Source: an uncultured Lachnospiraceae bacterium (GTDB taxonomy: Bacteria > Bacillota > Clostridia > Lachnospirales > Lachnospiraceae). From it: 12,774 nt of DNA. Shown in pieces: positions 5,891 to 9,847 of the stretch (position 1 is the first letter of the stretch; each line of letters starts with the position of its first letter). The stretch lies in assembly GCA_947178115.1 (NCBI GenBank), contig CAMWXF010000020.1, positions 1-12,774 of the forward strand, given 5' to 3'. The notes under the pieces are model-generated. The model was not told the origin of the DNA. It was given only the letters and a program-made list of their open reading frames with translations, and made no database searches. A program made the position numbers and the translations under genes.

Positions 5891-7201
5891 TTATCTCTTC
5901 TCGCCCCACCGGATCGGAATACTTGCCTCCAGCACGAAACCGTTATCTCCATAACAATTCAGGCTGCCGTGAAGCATCTCCAGTCTCTCCTCCATATGGT
6001 GCAGCCCGAATCCTTTCTCAATCTTCGGACAGCCCACACCGTTATCTTTGATCCAGATATACATGATGTTATACTCCATGCTAATGGCGATCAGGATCTT
6101 GCTTGCCTTGCCGTGTCTGATCGCATTGGTGATACTCTCCTGTACGATTCTGTAGATAATCTCTTCCTCATCCTTATTGTAATGGCTTAATTCTGCAGTA
6201 CAGCAATAATCAATCTCTATATTCGAAGCCTTCTTAGTCTCCTCCATCATCTGAACCAGCGCCTTCTCCAGCTCCATCTTCTCCAAGGCATCCGGGCGCA
6301 GCGCTTTAACTGATCTTCTCACATCCGTCATACCGTTCCTTGCCACGTCGGCAATCACCTTAAGCTGCTCCTTCACTGCCTCCGGCGCTGCATCCATCAA
6401 TGTAATACAGGCATCCAGTCCCGTAATGATACCGGTGAGGCTGTGTCCCAGCGTATCATGGATTTCTCTTGCAAGGCGGTTTCTCTCCTGTGTCTCTGCA
6501 TTTTTAACAGATTCCTTAGCGTATTCCTCCATCTGGCTGTTGGCAAGCTGCAGCTCCTCATTTGCCTGATTCAGCTTATCATTCAGGTTTAATATCCTCT
6601 CCTTCTCACTCATCTGCACGCGCATCAACTGAATCGTGTAGATAATAAAGAAAAGTATATTCAGCGAGTACAGCATGTTCTTTACACCCAGCATAACGGA
6701 ACGGACATCGCCGCGATAATAAATCAGATACGTTTCCAGAGGCGTTATATGATATCTCTCTGCAAACAGATTATAGTCTGTCAAAAGAAATATACCGCAT
6801 ACGATGCCGATGGCGGCATATTTCCACCTGACTTTAGTCATCCTGCTGATCACATCCGCTAAAATAAGCAGGATCATGCCTATGTAACTGAAATTAAGCA
6901 GATACCCAATCATCAGACTGATCATAATCTCTACGACGATTTTCGTGTAGATCAACGCGCTGTTCTCCGTCTGTATGCACAGAAAAAGCACCAGACTTCC
7001 ATATAACAGAACCGCCATCACCGGTATCTTCCACGGAGCCATGGTAACGCTGCTAATCTGCTGCATAAATTCCAGCGCTGTGTTTTCGTGCACATACCCC
7101 AGCAGACCGCCCGCCATGATCCCGGCTATATAGAGAATGATAATAAGATTCAGATTGAGCATCCACGCAAATATGATATTCGGTACCCGATTTTCTTCCA
7201 T
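5891..7201 (-). CDS. Polytopic membrane histidine kinase, NarL-system (HisKA_3) type
   Basis: This sensor kinase autophosphorylates on His and passes phosphate to the adjacent response regulator. From the ATG at 7201 it has 436 residues. The N-terminal half holds about six hydrophobic segments (near 9-36, 59-76, 82-102, 104-119, 128-142 and 174-192) joined by short loops, so there is no evident extracytoplasmic sensor domain. A coiled-coil-like stretch follows (LNDKLNQANEELQLANSQM, about 205-223). Next come the HisKA_3 H-box AREIHDTLGHSL with His248, the N-box QESITNAIRHGKAS with Asn359, and the G-boxes DNGVG (386-390) and GFGL. An upstream in-frame ATG at 7225 would overlap the preceding gene and lacks a ribosome binding site, whereas 7201 has AGAGGG seven bases before it. 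The missing sensor domain and the adjacent anchored binding protein suggest that ligand recognition is delegated to a partner. Confidence 0.95.
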   Translation of the reverse strand: MEENRVPNIIFAWMLNLNLIIILYIAGIMAGGLLGYVHENTALEFMQQISSVTMAPWKIPVMAVLLYGSLVLFLCIQTENSALIYTKIVVEIMISLMIGYLLNFSYIGMILLILADVISRMTKVRWKYAAIGIVCGIFLLTDYNLFAERYHITPLETYLIYYRGDVRSVMLGVKNMLYSLNILFFIIYTIQLMRVQMSEKERILNLNDKLNQANEELQLANSQMEEYAKESVKNAETQERNRLAREIHDTLGHSLTGIITGLDACITLMDAAPEAVKEQLKVIADVARNGMTDVRRSVKALRPDALEKMELEKALVQMMEETKKASNIEIDYCCTAELSHYNKDEEEIIYRIVQESITNAIRHGKASKILIAISMEYNIMYIWIKDNGVGCPKIEKGFGLHHMEERLEMLHGSLNCYGDNGFVLEASIPIRWGEKR

Positions 7202-7215
7202 ATGTCTGCCCTCTT

Positions 7216-8196
7216 TTACTGCCATCTGTCAATGTCAAACTGCTCTACATTGTCTTGAGTCACCAGCTTAACCGGAATTAAAATATTCTTCTCGACCGTC
7301 TCTCCGGCTAACAGCCTATAGATAATCTCGGCTGCTTTCTTTCCGATTTCCGTCGGAAACTGAGCCGCAGAGGCCTTCATCATCCCTTCCGCAATCAGTG
7401 CTTTGGAATCCGGGGAAGCATCCACACCGTACAGATCCACCTCTCCCAGCATGTGCTCCTTATCCAGCGCTGCTGCCGCTCCCACTCCGGCCAGATCATT
7501 CAGGCAGAATACACTGTCGAATATCACACCCTCCTCGATCGCCTGCTGCAGTTTCGGCATGGCGATCTCCAGCTGCCCTTCGCATTCGATCCGATCCACG
7601 ATCTCCATATTTTCATTCTCGGAAACCGTATCCACAAAGCCCTGTACCCGCTCCTGCCCCGATATCGTCGCCTCATGCGTCATCACCACGATGCGGGAAG
7701 CCTCATGGCTGTCCAGAAAATATTCTCCCACCAGCACTCCGGCCTGATAATTGTCAGAAGTGATCGTACAATCCGCCAATTCACTGTTGGACACATTGGT
7801 ATCCAGCACTACAACAAATGTTCCCTGTTTCTTCGCCTGCTCCAATACATCCGTCAGACTCTCCCAGTCCACCGGCGTGATAATCAGCACGTCAATGTCC
7901 ATATCTAACATCTCCCGGATCTGTTCGATCTGCCTGTCAGCGTTCAGCGCCGGGTCTCGCAGAATGATCCGATCCCCTTCCGCTTCCACCCGGTGTGTGA
8001 TCTCCTCGCTGATAATCTTATAGAATTCATTATTCATAGTCATGTAACTGGCACCGATCAGGTAGGAATTTTCTTTCTGGTTAAAAGAGAAATCCCTCTT
8101 GCCGAAAAAGAAAAGAATGCCTGCCAGTATCACAATCACGTTGACTAATATCAATACTGTATTACAGATATTTCGTACTCTTTTATCCATGATCAC
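7216..8196 (-). CDS. Membrane-anchored sugar-binding protein, RbsB/type I periplasmic-binding fold
   Basis: The 326-residue product has a short basic N-terminus, one hydrophobic helix at about residues 12-32, and then a type I periplasmic-binding domain. Family signatures include IGASYMTMNNEFYKIISEEI at the start of lobe one, DVLIITPVDWESL, TFVVVLDTNVS and ITSDNYQAGVLVGEYF. They also include FCLNDLAGVGAAAAL and the hinge-proximal YGVDASPDSKALI with AAQFPTEIGKKAAE. There is no lipobox Cys and no LacI DNA-binding domain, so it should sit outside the cell tethered to the membrane. It starts the signalling operon, 14 bases before the kinase gene, with no ABC permease nearby. This matches the layout of the binding protein XylFII, which activates the kinase LytS. 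I use the GTG at 8196 because AAAGGA lies seven bases upstream; an ATG two codons later at 8190 is the alternative. Confidence 0.93.
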   Translation of the reverse strand: MIMDKRVRNICNTVLILVNVIVILAGILFFFGKRDFSFNQKENSYLIGASYMTMNNEFYKIISEEITHRVEAEGDRIILRDPALNADRQIEQIREMLDMDIDVLIITPVDWESLTDVLEQAKKQGTFVVVLDTNVSNSELADCTITSDNYQAGVLVGEYFLDSHEASRIVVMTHEATISGQERVQGFVDTVSENENMEIVDRIECEGQLEIAMPKLQQAIEEGVIFDSVFCLNDLAGVGAAAALDKEHMLGEVDLYGVDASPDSKALIAEGMMKASAAQFPTEIGKKAAEIIYRLLAGETVEKNILIPVKLVTQDNVEQFDIDRWQ

Positions 8197-8235
8197 TACT
8201 TAGTCCTTTGCCTTTTGCCCCGCCGCTTCGTCCTT

Positions 8236-8264
8236 ATTATACTGAAAAAGCCGGTTGCACTCAA
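8236..8264 (-). promoter_or_regulatory. Sigma-A promoter of the signalling operon
   Basis: On the minus strand TTGAGT (8259-8264) and TATAAT (8236-8241) are separated by exactly 17 bases. The -10 box is perfect and the -35 matches TTGACA at four of six positions, including the TTG. It lies about 40 bases before the GTG start of the sugar-binding protein gene. The -35 box falls in the loop and 3' arm of the upstream terminator hairpin. Confidence 0.72.
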
Positions 8265-8274
8265 CCGGCTTTTT
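8245..8274. terminator. Strong intrinsic terminator, symmetrical
   Basis: AAAAAGCCGGTTG and CAACCGGCTTTTT form a perfect stem around a four-base loop, with a GC-rich core and T-runs on both strands. On the minus strand it ends transcripts of the MFS gene, whose stop codon is 48 bases upstream. Because it is symmetrical it could also stop plus-strand transcription, though no plus-strand gene is seen here. Confidence 0.92.
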
Positions 8275-8284
8275 GTATTTTTAC

Positions 8285-8317
8285 GTAACTGTTCAGAACC
8301 CTGTTCTTCACAGTTAC
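8285..8317. repeat. 33-base inverted repeat in the MFS 3' untranslated region
   Basis: The outer arms GTAACTGT (8285-8292) and ACAGTTAC (8310-8317) are perfectly complementary, as are the inner arms AGAAC (8295-8299) and GTTCT (8303-8307). A symmetrical two-base interruption separates outer from inner, and the centre is three bases. No T-run follows, so it is not itself a terminator. It begins five bases after the MFS stop codon in transcript order and may be an RNA-stabilising hairpin or a protein-binding site. Confidence 0.7.
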
Positions 8318-8321
8318 ATTT

Positions 8322-9428
8322 TTACCAATGTGAAAACATAATTCCCGCAAGCGGTGACAACACGATCATAATTACTGAAAATGTGAAGGATTCTATGGAA
8401 ATCAATGTCGCCCGCTGCTCGGACGGAAAACTATCCTGGAGAATCGTATTCGTTCTCACTTGGAGCGCGTCATCACTGAGCGCGGCAATAAACCCGCCGA
8501 TCGTCATGACGATATACATCCCGGAATGCTCGATTAAGACTCCCGTAACCACCAGTAATGCCGTCACCATGAACACGCTTCGGTAGCGTACTTTCTTACA
8601 CATAAGTATCGCTTTTGCACCGAGTATGCCTCCCATCTCCATGAAAAACAGGGCAAAACCAAGCGCCCAGTCCGGTATCCCCGCCTTCAGTAACTTCGGC
8701 TGCAGGAAAAACAGCAGTAGAATGTCAACCGCACCGACCAGTGAATTGCAAAACATTAATAAGATTGCCTTCTTTGCGCTTTTCAGAAAGGAAATACTTT
8801 CGGCTAAACACGTGATGAGTTCCCTTCTGATGGAAGCGATCATATTTTCCTGACGACTGCCCCGCTCCTCCCCTATGCGCACTTCCTGCAATGTCATGAG
8901 AAGACCGATTTGCACAATGCACATACAAACATCCGTGCTGTACGCCAGTTTATGCCCGATCGAAAGCGCAAAACCGGCACATAGGGTCGAAACTCCGCTG
9001 CATAGGCGGTAAATGATCATTTGGTTGGAGGCATACTTTTCGTAATACCCCTCATGCGCCACCGTCTTCAGAGAATCGTATGCAAGCGCATCACCTGACC
9101 CCGATGAGAAGTTATAGCTGAGTGCCTGAAATGCGATCGATGCACATACCATAAACAGGTTGCAGGAAAATATCATAATGGTATTTCCGATCATCCGCAT
9201 GATACTGCTGACTACCAGCATATTTTTCCTTCCGAATACATCGGCAAGAACGCCTGACGGAATCTCGAAGAGCAGGCTGATAATGTGGAAAACAGTCTCC
9301 GCCAGACCGATCTCCACCAGGCTATAGCCTCTCACCCCAAGAATTGCCACCCATGCGCCTGTCAGAGAGAGATTCCCCAGCACGGATGCTGCATATAATT
9401 TCGATATTTGTTTTTTAATATTTAACAT
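8322..9428 (-). CDS. MFS transporter, apparently lacking the last helix
   Basis: This is a major-facilitator-superfamily transporter of 368 residues in the cytoplasmic membrane, probably an exporter; its substrate is unknown. The family motif between helices 2 and 3 is clear: GVLADVFGRKNML (about residues 59-71). Helices can be followed through the N-terminal half, a charged central loop (EVRIGEERGSRQENM), and the C-terminal half, which begins near LLMFCNSLVGAVDILLLFFL. I count about eleven hydrophobic segments. The protein ends at SPLAGIMFSHW, where relatives usually carry a further helix of about 30 residues, so it may be shortened at the C-terminus. The ATG at 9428 has AGGAGG seven bases upstream. 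The gene is a single transcription unit: its own palindrome-controlled promoter region lies upstream and a strong terminator lies downstream. Confidence 0.92.
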   Translation of the reverse strand: MLNIKKQISKLYAASVLGNLSLTGAWVAILGVRGYSLVEIGLAETVFHIISLLFEIPSGVLADVFGRKNMLVVSSIMRMIGNTIMIFSCNLFMVCASIAFQALSYNFSSGSGDALAYDSLKTVAHEGYYEKYASNQMIIYRLCSGVSTLCAGFALSIGHKLAYSTDVCMCIVQIGLLMTLQEVRIGEERGSRQENMIASIRRELITCLAESISFLKSAKKAILLMFCNSLVGAVDILLLFFLQPKLLKAGIPDWALGFALFFMEMGGILGAKAILMCKKVRYRSVFMVTALLVVTGVLIEHSGMYIVMTIGGFIAALSDDALQVRTNTILQDSFPSEQRATLISIESFTFSVIMIVLSPLAGIMFSHW

Positions 9429-9446
9429 AAAAAAACCTCCTTAACA

Positions 9447-9465
9447 AATTGAACTGCGTTCAATT
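9447..9465. promoter_or_regulatory. Palindromic repressor-operator candidate of the MFS gene
   Basis: AATTGAAC and GTTCAATT form a perfect 8-base inverted repeat around TGC. On the minus strand a TATAAT box (9463-9468) overlaps its upstream edge, so the palindrome covers the end of the -10 box and the expected start point. This is the usual position of a TetR- or MarR-family repressor site. No such regulator is encoded in the window. Confidence 0.65.
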
Positions 9466-9488
9466 ATAAGCTTCACTCAATTATGAGC
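9461..9488. repeat. Direct repeat upstream of the MFS gene
   Basis: CAATTATAAGC (9461-9471) and CAATTATGAGC (9478-9488) match at ten of eleven positions with a 17-base period. The first copy overlaps the palindrome and the -10 box. They could be half-sites for a regulator or a partial duplication of the promoter. Confidence 0.5.
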
Positions 9489-9510
9489 CTATTCCACAAT
9501 TGTTAAGGAG

Positions 9511-9847
9511 ATAATGTACCTATTTTATTTTGTAAGATTTACTGCTGCATGATCGGCGTCCTACTGATATACCGGCTATCTGCCCGACACCATTACCGGG
9601 CGCTCTGTTCCCATATAAATCTTCCTAAAAAAAGGCGCACTATCCCCGTTAAGGAGAAAAATCGAACCTTTTTGCAGTTGAAGATTTATCATTTTCCAGA
9701 TCATGTTTTAACCTCTTACCTAGTATAATTCACTATAATTATCCTTATGTTTCACTTGTCTATATTCTGCGTGAAGTATTAAGACAATTAAAGCGGGTCA
9801 TACTATTATCTGGTCTCAATACTAGCATGTAAATTTGTATTTTGCAA
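9511..9847. other. Gene-poor intergenic region between the M56 peptidase and MFS genes
   Basis: I see no convincing gene here. The plus strand holds an open frame of 59 codons from the ATG at 9549, but it has no ribosome binding site and no recognisable composition. A tandem TATAATTcacTATAATT lies at 9724-9740 without a matching -35 box. A short stem, GCCCG (9582-9586) with CGGGC (9597-9601), lacks a T-run. No clear terminator follows the M56 gene: CATGCTA with TAGTATG around 9800-9830 on the minus strand has a long loop and no T-run. Confidence 0.5.

Larger units (their letters stand above)
9437..9510. repeat. Inverted repeat bounding the MFS control region
   Basis: CTCCTTAACAAATTG at 9437-9451 is mirrored by CAATTGTTAAGGAG at 9497-9510, differing only by one inserted base. 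The left copy contains the MFS ribosome binding site; the right copy gives an equivalent GTTAAGGAG followed by ATG on the plus strand, but that frame stops after 11 codons. A third GTTAAGGAG occurs on the plus strand at 9648-9656. The arms enclose about 45 bases with the palindrome and the direct repeat. Confidence 0.55.

Noticed and set aside
7202..7225. Kinase start at the ATG at 7225
   Set aside because: It would overlap the upstream gene and lacks a ribosome binding site, whereas the ATG at 7201 has AGAGGG at seven bases.
7398..7908. Long plus-strand open frames opposite the sugar-binding protein gene
   Set aside because: They are antisense shadows with Pro/Ser/His-rich composition and no ribosome binding site; the minus-strand frame has clear binding-protein motifs.
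8295..8307. LexA/SOS box at AGAAC-CCT-GTTCT
   Set aside because: The Bacillota LexA box has a four-base centre and CGAAC/GTTCG arms; this has a three-base centre, lies after a stop codon and is nested in a longer hairpin.
9549..9728. Plus-strand 59-codon frame in the intergenic region
   Set aside because: It has no ribosome binding site, no recognisable motif and unconvincing composition; at most it is decayed coding sequence.
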